NCBI RefSeq assembly: GCF_051307045.1
Contig: NZ_CP150452.1
Location: 3,844,001-3,908,000, forward strand
Direction: 5' to 3'
DNA: 64,000 nucleotides
Source: Dryocola sp031988645
GTDB lineage: Bacteria; Pseudomonadota; Gammaproteobacteria; Enterobacterales; Enterobacteriaceae
How positions within the stretch are numbered: the stretch's first letter is position 1; every line of letters begins with the position of its first letter. The notes under the pieces were generated by a model. The model saw only the letters and a list, made by a program, of their open reading frames with translations, ran no database searches and had not been told where the DNA came from. Shown in pieces: positions 1 through 7,245 of this stretch. The translations under genes were made by a program, and so were the position numbers.

Positions 1-117
1 GCTCTTCAATATATCTAAATAACTCATTATTTGAACTATTGATGGTTGCGCTATTAAAGGTAGCTGCACACGCTTACCATTGTCTAAATAATGCCCGCCC
101 AGCTCAAAATTTATCAT
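1..117 (-). CDS. Putative immunity protein for the orphan CdiA deaminase toxin (partial, N-terminal 39 residues)
   Basis: Reading the minus strand from an ATG at 117-115 gives an open frame that runs uninterrupted to the window edge: MINFELGGHYLDNGKRVQ and about 21 more residues. The ATG overlaps the TAA stop of the orphan CdiA module (TAATG), so the two would be translationally coupled. In CDI loci the gene directly after the toxin encodes its specific immunity protein, which is the basis for the call; I do not recognise the family. The 3' end lies outside the window. Confidence 0.6.
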   Translation of the reverse strand, partial: MINFELGGHYLDNGKRVQLPLIAQPSIVQIMSYLDILKS

Positions 118-3100
118 TATTTATTGATTTCCCTTATAGATTTCATGCCTGGCTCCCAGATGTACGTTTTAGGTAATCCTGTTTTATCATCAATAGCATT
201 TATCGTGACTGATTTCGCACCGGAAGCTTGAGCAGCAGCAGCTATATCACCTCTGCAATAACTACAAACGTCTTTGCCTGCTACATTAATCGTCAGGTTA
301 GCATCTTGAGTCTTACCTGCATTATAAGCCTGTTGTATAGCACCTATTTCAGCATGAGCATTAGCCATATTACTGTTTGGTAAAGGTAAATTATTTGTTT
401 TTCCCTTCTCCACCAAGCTTTGCTCTTTAGATGTTACTCTGTCTGATATTAATGTAGGTTGATCTTTATTTGCCTGCTCTGCTGGTCTAGCAGTTTGGTT
501 TGTATCTTTAAATTTTTGACCATTTACTTCCAGTTCTGCTGTTACTGTAGGTCTTATTCCTGCATTCTCTTTCACTGTGGAATTTTTACCAGCTAACGAA
601 CCTTCGACAGCCTTTCCTGAACCAATACCGGCAACACCACCCACGATATACATCGCACCAAGCTGATAGCCTACCGCTGATTTGGCAGCCTCTTCACTCA
701 TCCCGGTACGCATATACGCAGCAACCATACCGTTAAACAGTTCCTGCGTCTGCTTCGCTTCCGGGCCGGTGCCATTCAGCAACTGCTGTATCTGCTGATA
801 GCCTGCCTGGCTTTCTTTTGTATTCTGATAGCCTAGGTTCTGATAGCTATCCTGTTTTTCCAGCGCATCCTGGCGTGCTGCCGTACAGGCTGAAGCACTG
901 CCGTTCATACAGGCATCCACCAGGGTTTTACTGGTTTCCGCATCCTTACGGTTCAGCGCATCACGCTCCTGTTGTTCCTTCGGTGTCAGGCTCTGTTTGT
1001 GGTTCAGCTCCGTCTGGAGGCTCTTCTCCGTGCTGCTCAGATAGTTATTCTCAACCGCATTCTTCCCGGCCTGAGCGCCCGCTGTTGTGCCAGCAGAGTT
1101 TCCACCTGTCAGATTCCCCGCCAGCCCTGATGCCAGAGTTGCCAGGTTGCTGATCAGCTGCTTGTCACTTTCACTCAGCTCACTGTTGCTCTTACCCGGG
1201 AACATTTGATCTTTAATGGCTCGGGCAGCCAGTTCACCGCTCAACGCTCCTGCCGCACCAGCTGCGGCGCTGTTCCCCTGTAGTGAAGCGACAACGCCAC
1301 CCAGAACGGCATGGGCTATCAGCGCTTCATCATCGCTGAGACCGGAACGGTGTCCGATAATATTCGCCAGTTCCGGGGCCGATGCTCCAGCCAGAGCGCC
1401 AGCCAGGTTGCCACCACCAGCCAGAGCGGTCAGCGCTCCGGTCACTGCCTGAAGCCCGCGCTGAACCACGCCGCCCGTGCCATAGAATGACGAGGCGTTG
1501 TTGTACGCACGTTCCGCCACGGCGGCATCTGTGACTGGCTTCCCTTCCTTCGCCAGCTGCTGACGCGCTTCTTCCAGCGAATCCGGATCTTTTGCCGCTT
1601 TACGTCCGGCCAGATCGCCCTGTGTTCTTGCCACATCGGCAGCCTGAGAACCCACTTCACCGATCAGCTGAATTTCCTGCAGCCGTTTCTGCTCTTTCTC
1701 CTTGTCAAAGATTGGGCTGATGTTGTCGTTGGCGTGTTCTGTATCGCGGCTGAGGTCAGCGACATCCTGTTTCTGATTGTCCTTGTCACGGATGGTGATG
1801 GTGCCATCAGCGACAGCAGCCTGAGTTGTGCCTTCGGCATGGCCTTTATTACCGCCGCCTGCCAGCAGGGCATTCGCCGCATTACTCGCAAACTGCCCGG
1901 CGATGCTGCCGCCGGTATTGAAAGAGCCGCCCGTGTGCTGAGTTTTGAAATCCGCTTCATTATGGATATCGCTGAAGCCCAACGTCCCGGTATCAAGGTT
2001 GTTCTTATCCGCCGTGGCCGTGGAAGCGATAACCGCGCCATCCAGCTGGGTGTGATTGCCGACTGTGATATCGAAACCGCCATCCCCGGCATAAAGCCCG
2101 GTTTGCTCTGCCACCGAGTCGAAGCGACTCTTCATCTTGTCCTGGCTGACGCTCATATAAGCCGAACCGGACATGGAGCCGAAGGTGAAGCTTCCGCCTC
2201 CGGCAACGCTGGTCTGCTTGCTGTCGTAGTCGTTATTGTCCTGCTGGCTGCGCATCAGCAGGTCGTGACCCACGTCGGCGACAATTTTGTTGCCGTTGAC
2301 CAGCGCGCCATCGAGTACGGTGTCATTCCCGCTTTTGATAGTGACGGTTTTACCGCTGTCGATGGTGGTTTCGGTCCAGTCGGTACCGTTGCCCTTGTCC
2401 TTACCGTGAGCAGAGTTGCCATTAGCGAAGACGCTGATCCCCCAGCCACCGCTGCCGACACCGATGCCAATACCCACACCACCACCACTGCTGCTGTTCT
2501 TACCCGTGGTCTGCTGTGTATTGGCTGCACCCGCCAGCAGGATGTCGTTTTTCGCATCCAGCACGGTGTCACCGCCCGCCTTTAACTGGCTTCCGGCAAT
2601 CACAATATCCCCGCTGTTCGGGCCTTTGTTTTTCCCGGTTGCCGTGATGGAGAGATTGTTGCCCACGTTCAGCGTACTGCCCGTGACTTCATCACTCCGC
2701 ACATGTTGCTCAGATTTTGACTTTTGCGTGGTGAGAGAAGCGCTGACGCCGATAGCGTTAGTGCTCGGGTTTTCAGTATTCCCACTGTCAGCAGCATCCA
2801 GAGCAACGGCCTGCCCGGCCTGCATGCCGGAAAGAACTGATTTAGTCGCCTGAAGTGCAGCTAAACGGCCATCACTTTCATTTTTTGCATCCTGCGCTGA
2901 GTTAACGGCGTTGTTTATGGCTCCACCCACCGCGCCCGAAAGCGCCAGCGTCAGCCCGCTTTTCTTCTGTTCGAAGGTTTCATCGCGGGTACGTTTGTCG
3001 TGGCCCGGATCGATGATCACGCTGCTGCCGCTGAGGCTCATATCCTTCCCGGCAATCAGGTCTGCGCCACCAATGTGCGCCTGGTTGCCAGCGGCGATAA

Positions 3101-3347
3101 CCACGTTACCGCCCGTTGAGCCGACGGTGCTGAAGCTCTGGCTTTGCGTGGTGCCCGCCTCACGCAGGTCATGGGTGGATTTGCTGCTGCCGACGGTGAT
3201 GCCGATACCGCCGGTACCCATCAGGCCGCTTTTCTTCTCTTCCTTAAAGCGCCAGGAGGAGTCGGTGTTGGTCGCCGCCACGATATCGACGTTGTTGCCC
3301 GCGCCCAGCGCTACGGTGTTATCGCCCACCACGGAGGAGCCCTTCAC
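117..3347 (-). CDS. Orphan CdiA C-terminal module with VENN motif and deaminase-type toxin tip
   Basis: This frame is a displaced 3' part of a cdiA gene. It lacks the signal peptide, the TPS secretion domain and most FHA repeats. The ATG at 3347 is internal: the frame stays open upstream to about 3482 and homology to the full cdiA stops abruptly at 3451. Residues up to the VENN motif (nt about 1045-1056) match the resident CdiA with only about a dozen substitutions. Beyond VENN the roughly 310-residue tip is unrelated to the resident tip. It has a hydrophobic Gly-rich stretch, possibly an entry domain, and ends in a cytidine-deaminase-like domain with HAEIGAIQQA and VCSYCRGDI, the HAE and CxxC zinc-site pattern of polymorphic-toxin deaminases (MafB19-like or related). 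An immunity gene starts within the stop codon. The module is probably silent until recombined onto the full cdiA. Confidence 0.82.
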   Translation of the reverse strand: MKGSSVVGDNTVALGAGNNVDIVAATNTDSSWRFKEEKKSGLMGTGGIGITVGSSKSTHDLREAGTTQSQSFSTVGSTGGNVVIAAGNQAHIGGADLIAGKDMSLSGSSVIIDPGHDKRTRDETFEQKKSGLTLALSGAVGGAINNAVNSAQDAKNESDGRLAALQATKSVLSGMQAGQAVALDAADSGNTENPSTNAIGVSASLTTQKSKSEQHVRSDEVTGSTLNVGNNLSITATGKNKGPNSGDIVIAGSQLKAGGDTVLDAKNDILLAGAANTQQTTGKNSSSGGGVGIGIGVGSGGWGISVFANGNSAHGKDKGNGTDWTETTIDSGKTVTIKSGNDTVLDGALVNGNKIVADVGHDLLMRSQQDNNDYDSKQTSVAGGGSFTFGSMSGSAYMSVSQDKMKSRFDSVAEQTGLYAGDGGFDITVGNHTQLDGAVIASTATADKNNLDTGTLGFSDIHNEADFKTQHTGGSFNTGGSIAGQFASNAANALLAGGGNKGHAEGTTQAAVADGTITIRDKDNQKQDVADLSRDTEHANDNISPIFDKEKEQKRLQEIQLIGEVGSQAADVARTQGDLAGRKAAKDPDSLEEARQQLAKEGKPVTDAAVAERAYNNASSFYGTGGVVQRGLQAVTGALTALAGGGNLAGALAGASAPELANIIGHRSGLSDDEALIAHAVLGGVVASLQGNSAAAGAAGALSGELAARAIKDQMFPGKSNSELSESDKQLISNLATLASGLAGNLTGGNSAGTTAGAQAGKNAVENNYLSSTEKSLQTELNHKQSLTPKEQQERDALNRKDAETSKTLVDACMNGSASACTAARQDALEKQDSYQNLGYQNTKESQAGYQQIQQLLNGTGPEAKQTQELFNGMVAAYMRTGMSEEAAKSAVGYQLGAMYIVGGVAGIGSGKAVEGSLAGKNSTVKENAGIRPTVTAELEVNGQKFKDTNQTARPAEQANKDQPTLISDRVTSKEQSLVEKGKTNNLPLPNSNMANAHAEIGAIQQAYNAGKTQDANLTINVAGKDVCSYCRGDIAAAAQASGAKSVTINAIDDKTGLPKTYIWEPGMKSIREINK

Positions 3348-3451
3348 CAGCAGGTTGTTGCCCGCCTGGACGGTGACGTTATCGCCGCTCAGCAGGGTGC
3401 CCGCCTCACGCGTCGCGCTGTCTTCCTCGATGGTGTGGGTCGTTTTCTTGC
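1035..3451. repeat. 2.4-kb direct repeat, copy 1 (in the orphan cdiA module)
   Basis: This stretch matches 7240-9656 with a constant offset of 6205 bases and no indels that I could find. Only scattered substitutions occur, more of them towards the toxin end. Homology ends sharply on the toxin side just past the VENN codons and on the other side at 3451. Both copies have the same orientation, so recombination between them would delete the intervening 6.2 kb and join the resident cdiA to the deaminase tip. Confidence 0.92.
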
Positions 3452-3561
3452 AGCTGTGGCGATCAGCATTTAAATGAGCAATTTAAAATGCAACGTTACA
3501 TTAATCATTAATATTTCCTGAAGCGGCCTCGCAGATATTAACTTTGTTCATGCATCCAGTG

Positions 3562-3588
3562 CTGTGTTTTTATTCAGCAGGGTATAAT
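3562..3588 (+). promoter_or_regulatory. LexA-type SOS box and -10 element upstream of symE
   Basis: CTGTGTTTTTATTCAG at 3562-3577 fits the LexA pattern CTG-N10-CAG with a T-rich core. It is followed at 3583-3588 by a perfect TATAAT. The box would overlap the -35/spacer region, so LexA binding would block the promoter. E. coli symE is a known SOS gene, which supports the reading. Transcription would start near 3595 and leave a leader of about 130 nt before the symE ATG. Confidence 0.65.
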
Positions 3589-3654
3589 AGACGCAGCAAA
3601 GCAACCGAAAGACCGCAACAGGAAAATCGATAAAATAGAAAATTCTGATTATTA

Positions 3655-3740
3655 AAGAGCGCGACATGAAAGTGTTGAAGCACTTCCATGCCGCTGACCA
3701 CAGACAACTAACGGAGAGTTGAATATGGCTGACACCAATC
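3655..3740 (-). ncRNA. Candidate SymR-like antisense RNA opposite the symE leader
   Basis: The symE leader contains a long inverted repeat at 3661-3694. On the minus strand it reads GCGGCATGgAAGTG, loop CTTCAA, CACTTtCATGTCGC, a stem broken by one mismatch and one G-T pair. Minus-strand CTCTTTAAT follows it, a weak terminator tail. In E. coli the SymR antisense RNA starts inside symE and ends in a hairpin in the symE leader, so position and structure fit. I could not identify a convincing minus-strand promoter, and the 5' boundary is a guess. Confidence 0.4.
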
Positions 3741-4171
3741 TTAAGCCAGGAACCACTATTGCCAAAACACAATCGAAATTTTTGGCAAGCAATACAGATA
3801 AACACGAGCCAGCGCGCAAAAATAACGATCGCAGCTTGCTTAAGAAAGCAGAACCAAAAGTATTTAGGAATATGACGATCAGCTACGTCAGAACCCGCCA
3901 CATTGACCCCGACACCCTGCGGACCACGCACTATACCTGCCGCGCCAGCCTGCGCCTGAACGGCATCTGGATGGAAGAAGCCGGATTTACCACAGGCACC
4001 AAAATTGATGTTCGCGTGATGCAGGGTTGTCTGGTGATCACTGCTCGTCCAACCGTCACGCCATTAATACAAGTACTCAATAAAACCAAAGAGTTGCCTG
4101 AACATGAACAGTTACAGGTTATGGATTTTTTAGAAGGGGTTATAGCAAGGGTGGAACTACAGAAAATTTGA
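3725..4171 (+). CDS. symE: SymE-family type I toxin
   Basis: The product (148 aa from the ATG at 3725, with GGAGAG as ribosome site) matches the SymE toxin family in its second half: a Thr-Ile-Ser-Tyr start of the AbrB-like fold, GIWMEEAGFTTGT, VRVMQGCLVITARP, and a C-terminal helix ending VMDFLEGVIARV. SymE is an SOS-induced protein whose overproduction damages RNA or condenses the nucleoid, and it is repressed by an antisense RNA. This protein is longer at the N-terminus than E. coli SymE (113 aa), with a Lys-rich extension of about 45 residues. It lies alone on the plus strand inside the CDI accessory zone, behind a LexA-like promoter. Confidence 0.85.
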   Translation: MADTNLKPGTTIAKTQSKFLASNTDKHEPARKNNDRSLLKKAEPKVFRNMTISYVRTRHIDPDTLRTTHYTCRASLRLNGIWMEEAGFTTGTKIDVRVMQGCLVITARPTVTPLIQVLNKTKELPEHEQLQVMDFLEGVIARVELQKI

Positions 4172-4206
4172 TTTTTATAGGTATCTACCCCATTTGCTTG
4201 TGAACA

Positions 4207-4228
4207 GAGGGGGAAGATTTTCCCTCTC
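4207..4228 (+). terminator. Weak hairpin downstream of symE
   Basis: An inverted repeat (AGAGGG ... CCCTCT) with an A/T-rich loop lies 36 bases after the symE stop, in the 211-bp AT-rich gap between symE and the convergent membrane-protein gene. There is no clear T-run after it, so termination here is uncertain. Confidence 0.3.
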
Positions 4229-4382
4229 TACTATCCTTAATAAGGAATCAACATAAACTAAGCACAACTACATTCACTTAGAAATTAATATACACACCTT
4301 AGAAAATAACGATACATTACAATTATTAATCAAGTTGACTTCGATAAAATATTTAATCTAATAATTTGATTACTTATATTAT

Positions 4383-4991
4383 TCATAGACAATAAAATGT
4401 AAATGGTTCAGGCTTAAAATATCCCATAAATATGGTAGAGGCGAAAACGCATAGACACAGTATAAGAGCCAAAAGAATCAACAAAAAACCATTCCTCAAG
4501 CTTATATACGAAAGCTCATTTCTTATGTGCCTTATCATATTTACTTTTTCCTGACCAATGACAGCCTTAATTAAAGACCCTCTAGTTCTGTGCATTTCAA
4601 AATACGTTCCATAACCAAATTTCGGTAGCGTTTTTAGCGAACCTAATGAAATAAGACCACCACAAAGCATATAAAAAGAAGATAGAAAAAGCACAAATGA
4701 TATATATGGATTAAGTGAATTTTCAGGCAAGAACTTTACAATCCCACTAGCACCTGCACTTATAATACTTAACGATATACTTAAGGCTAATGTGAACTTA
4801 AATGTTTTATCATCAATTTCTTTAGCTCTATTGTGTTCGCTCGCAAGTCTTTCGACTATTTGTTCATCTGAAAGCCCTGAATAAAACCCCAAATTTTTAA
4901 TTGTTATATCATAAAGTTCTTTTTCTTTTTTATTGGATATATAATAAAAATAAAAGAATGGAACAAACTCTTCAGCTATCCTACAAGCCAT
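4383..4991 (-). CDS. Small membrane protein, third gene of the ATP-grasp peptide cluster
   Basis: A protein of 202 aa whose family I do not recognise. The start chosen is the ATG at 4991, one base after the ATP-grasp stop (TAATATG); longer forms would overlap the ligase by more than 100 bp. The N-terminal 60 residues are charged and helical (EQIVERLASEHNRAKEID). Three hydrophobic segments follow at about 66-86, 96-117 and 168-190, with a basic helix between the second and third. It is the last gene of a tightly packed trio. By context it could export the modified peptide, protect the producer or anchor the pathway, but nothing in the sequence decides this. It shows no transporter ATPase or peptidase motifs. 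The layout, two membrane helices plus a cytosolic helical part, also recalls SLATT-type effector membrane proteins, but I could not confirm that. Confidence 0.7.
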   Translation of the reverse strand: MACRIAEEFVPFFYFYYISNKKEKELYDITIKNLGFYSGLSDEQIVERLASEHNRAKEIDDKTFKFTLALSISLSIISAGASGIVKFLPENSLNPYISFVLFLSSFYMLCGGLISLGSLKTLPKFGYGTYFEMHRTRGSLIKAVIGQEKVNMIRHIRNELSYISLRNGFLLILLALILCLCVFASTIFMGYFKPEPFTFYCL

Positions 4992-4992
4992 A

Positions 4993-5931
4993 TTAATTAG
5001 CCTCTGATAAACTCTTTGCAATATCGAAATCAATTTCTCTATTGACATTGGATAGCCACCCCCATTCTCCTGTCGGATTGATCTCAATGAAGACATATTT
5101 ATCATTAGATTTAATGAAGTCAATAGCACCAAAGTTTAACCCTAGTGCTTTTACATAATTTATGCAAAGCGTTTGGATCTCAAGTGGGAGCTCAATATCT
5201 ATATATTCAAGCTCATCTTTTTTCAGCATTCTCCAATCATCAGAGATGGCATTGCCATTAGACTTTATTGCAACGGAATATACTTTTTCACCAATAACAG
5301 TAACTCTAATATCTAGTTTATCTTCGACATATTCTTGAAATGTTATTGGTGCTTTCTTGGTACAGTCTAAAGAAAAATCTTTGGGACTTGCTTTAGACGT
5401 ATACGTAAAATAACAGTCGTCATTTTCTTTAAGTAACACGGTGTCCATAGATTTTATAATAAAATTACTTGAAGTGAGTCTATCAAAACCAAGAGAGTTG
5501 CTAATAATAGTTTGTGGTACAGAAAACCCAATTTTTTTTGCTATCATTAACTGATATGGCTTAGATTCAGCAGCATATGTTGCTTGAGGCCAATTCATCC
5601 AATAAGCATTATCGAAAACCATTAGTCCTCTAAGGAATGCGTTCCATTGTGACAATGAAAGTTGCTCGCTAATATCGATGATGCGGCCCGGGGTATTGCG
5701 TAAGAAAACAGGTTGACGAAACCATACGGATTTTATATTAGATGTCTCTATATCTGCAAACTCGCTTTTAACTCTCAAGGATTTATTCACAGGATCTAAA
5801 TAAATCTCATAATCGCTTAACTGTTCTTTGTTCAGCCGAATGAAATCATCTCCGCCATGTTCTAACCTCTGGACAACTAAGTCAGTGGAAAAATCATATA
5901 TGCTTGAAAGAATCAAAATATAGTTTTTCAT
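4993..5931 (-). CDS. MvdC/MvdD-like ATP-grasp ligase (graspetide-type RiPP maturase)
   Basis: A protein of 312 aa with the layout of ATP-grasp ribosomal-peptide maturases. An N-terminal pre-ATP-grasp domain carries the family signature SVWFRQPVF (about 68-76). The ATP-grasp fold has the nucleotide-binding Lys in NFIIKS (about 160), the segment ITFQEYVEDKLDIRVTVIG (about 196-214), and metal-binding acids in GAIDF (271) and FIEINPTGEW (283-285). Enzymes of this family form ester or amide bonds between Asp/Glu and Ser/Thr/Lys side chains of a precursor, as in microviridins. The ATG overlaps the stop of the 68-codon gene upstream (ATGA), a typical precursor-enzyme coupling. Codon use and base composition are AT-rich, unlike the flanking cdi genes. 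It could instead act on a protein partner. Confidence 0.82.
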   Translation of the reverse strand: MKNYILILSSIYDFSTDLVVQRLEHGGDDFIRLNKEQLSDYEIYLDPVNKSLRVKSEFADIETSNIKSVWFRQPVFLRNTPGRIIDISEQLSLSQWNAFLRGLMVFDNAYWMNWPQATYAAESKPYQLMIAKKIGFSVPQTIISNSLGFDRLTSSNFIIKSMDTVLLKENDDCYFTYTSKASPKDFSLDCTKKAPITFQEYVEDKLDIRVTVIGEKVYSVAIKSNGNAISDDWRMLKKDELEYIDIELPLEIQTLCINYVKALGLNFGAIDFIKSNDKYVFIEINPTGEWGWLSNVNREIDFDIAKSLSEAN

Positions 5932-6134
5932 TCTCCTTTCTGATCCTCTCCGGTTTCTATATCACATTTTTTCGAAACTCTTGTGCCATACTCCGAGTCA
6001 TATGAGACTAAAGGTTTTTCATCTTTCATCCAATAGCCTTTTTCTTGACTGTAAACTGAACTCTCCGGCATTTCCGGTTTACTGGAAAATGGTCTTTTGG
6101 TCGCGAATTGGATAAGCACGTGCTCTTTTTTCAT
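5928..6134 (-). CDS. Candidate precursor peptide of the ATP-grasp cluster (68 aa)
   Basis: A short gene with a good ribosome site (AGGA, 7 bases before the ATG at 6134) whose TGA stop overlaps the ligase start. The N-terminal half carries ATKRPFSSKPEMPE, which could be a leader recognised by the ligase. The C-terminal half is rich in the side chains that such ligases join: Ser, Thr and Lys next to Asp and Glu, ending GTRVSKKCDIETGEDQKGE. There is no signal peptide and no double-glycine cleavage site. The call as substrate rests on position, size and composition. I see no tandem core repeats such as those of plesiocin-type graspetides. If the peptide is not modified, it would be a small acidic protein of unknown role. 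Confidence 0.62.
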   Translation of the reverse strand: MKKEHVLIQFATKRPFSSKPEMPESSVYSQEKGYWMKDEKPLVSYDSEYGTRVSKKCDIETGEDQKGE

Positions 6135-6166
6135 CTATAGTTCCTAGCATAATTATTAAATTAATG

Positions 6167-6196
6167 ATCATAAACACTCAATTTATTTTCAATCAA
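6167..6196 (-). promoter_or_regulatory. Candidate promoter of the ATP-grasp cluster
   Basis: On the minus strand TTGATT (6196-6191) and TATGAT (6172-6167) lie 18 bases apart, 33 bases before the precursor ATG. The surrounding sequence is AT-rich, so such matches arise easily. The cluster would then be transcribed separately from cdiBAI. Confidence 0.35.
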
Positions 6197-6212
6197 AATT
6201 GTTGAACGAGAA

Positions 6213-6827
6213 TCAAAGAAGTCGCGCTATATCTCGCTCATGCCCCATAGCAACTATCTCACAGGAGCTCTCATCAATATATCCCATAGGGAATAATATA
6301 ACTCCATTATTATTCCAGACAAATTCCGGCCAAGAAGATCTTACGAATTCATCCTCAAACATAGGGATAGGAAGATCATCTCTCAGCAACGAAAAGTAAA
6401 CATAATCGTCACGTTCCAGAAAAATCCTCAAGGTTTCATCGTCATTAAAATCGACAATTGCCACACCACCAAGAACAAGCCCATCCCCAACATCTAGTAA
6501 ATATTCTTGTTTGTTAATGATAGCATCTAAATGAAGTCCTTCATTTTCTAGCAAACCCCATATTTTTTTATATTTTACTATTGCAGATTTTGGTTGTCTT
6601 GCAGACATTTCTATCATCACAAATAGTTTCATATGAGTACTACTTACTAGTGTAGCAATCATAGCTTTAAGCAATTGCAAGCTATAATTGCTTCTCGAAA
6701 CAAATGGTTTCTCCCAACTAATAGCCGAGATACTTTCTGATGATATTCCATATCGCCGATTGAAATTTGCGATTTCATTTGGCCTTTGGATATCTTTAGC
6801 ATACCGAACTACAATATCAGTAGTCAT
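6213..6827 (-). CDS. cdiI: CdiI immunity protein of the resident HNH-type toxin
   Basis: A protein of 204 aa starting at the ATG at 6827 (AGGGAA ribosome site). The start lies within the last codons of cdiA, an 11-bp overlap. An in-frame ATG at 6878 would extend it by 17 residues into the toxin gene but has no better ribosome site. There is no signal peptide or membrane segment, so it is cytosolic, as expected for a protein that neutralises an imported nuclease. I do not recognise its family; it has an acidic C-terminal half rich in aromatic residues (EFVWNNNGVILFPMGYIDES). Assignment as immunity protein rests on its place directly after the toxin tip. Its base composition is more AT-rich than that of the cdiA body, as is usual for exchangeable toxin-immunity cassettes. 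Confidence 0.75.
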   Translation of the reverse strand: MTTDIVVRYAKDIQRPNEIANFNRRYGISSESISAISWEKPFVSRSNYSLQLLKAMIATLVSSTHMKLFVMIEMSARQPKSAIVKYKKIWGLLENEGLHLDAIINKQEYLLDVGDGLVLGGVAIVDFNDDETLRIFLERDDYVYFSLLRDDLPIPMFEDEFVRSSWPEFVWNNNGVILFPMGYIDESSCEIVAMGHERDIARLL

Positions 6828-7245
6828 AATGATTCCCTTTAGGATCGTTGAAATGCGGCCCTCTATTTTGTGGATCATTTACACCAAAGCTATGACCGGC
6901 AGCGTCGTCTCTGATATAAACCTTTTTAGTTCCGCCACCTTCTTTAGGAACCGTAAACTCATAAATCAAACCTGGTTGCAAGTTATCACGCTTATCACGA
7001 TTTGGATAAACATTGCTTGGATTTTGAGTAACAGGTATTCCAGCCTGGCGTTTCGCTTCCCTGAAAGCACCATTTCTACCAGCACCTTCTGGAGACATGT
7101 TAGCAGGACGGCTTACCTTACCGCCACCGCCTTTCTTAGGCTCACCATCTTCATCCAGAACTTTGGCAGTACCATTAAACAACGGGTTGATATCAATGAT
7201 ATCGATGGAACGCAGGCCAAGACGCTTCTCATCTTCCTTGCTCAG
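6817..7245 (-). other. CdiA-CT toxin domain, HNH/EndoVII-like nuclease (E-H-H-H type)
   Basis: After the AENN junction the tip holds AGRNGAFREAKRQAGIP, AAGHSFG, GPHFN and the terminal NHYDY. The conserved Glu and three His residues match the pattern described for the Tox-HNH-EHHH family of polymorphic-toxin nucleases. The domain would be cleaved or delivered into a neighbouring cell to cut DNA. Family assignment is from motif recognition, not from a search. Confidence 0.72.

Noticed and set aside
1734..2585. A 283-codon plus-strand frame, repeated at 7762-8790
   Set aside because: It recurs only because the underlying cdiA segment is duplicated; the opposite strand codes for CdiA without interruption.
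3548..3931. A 127-codon minus-strand frame over the symE leader and start
   Set aside because: It overlaps the LexA promoter and symE, has no ribosome site and encodes no recognisable domain.
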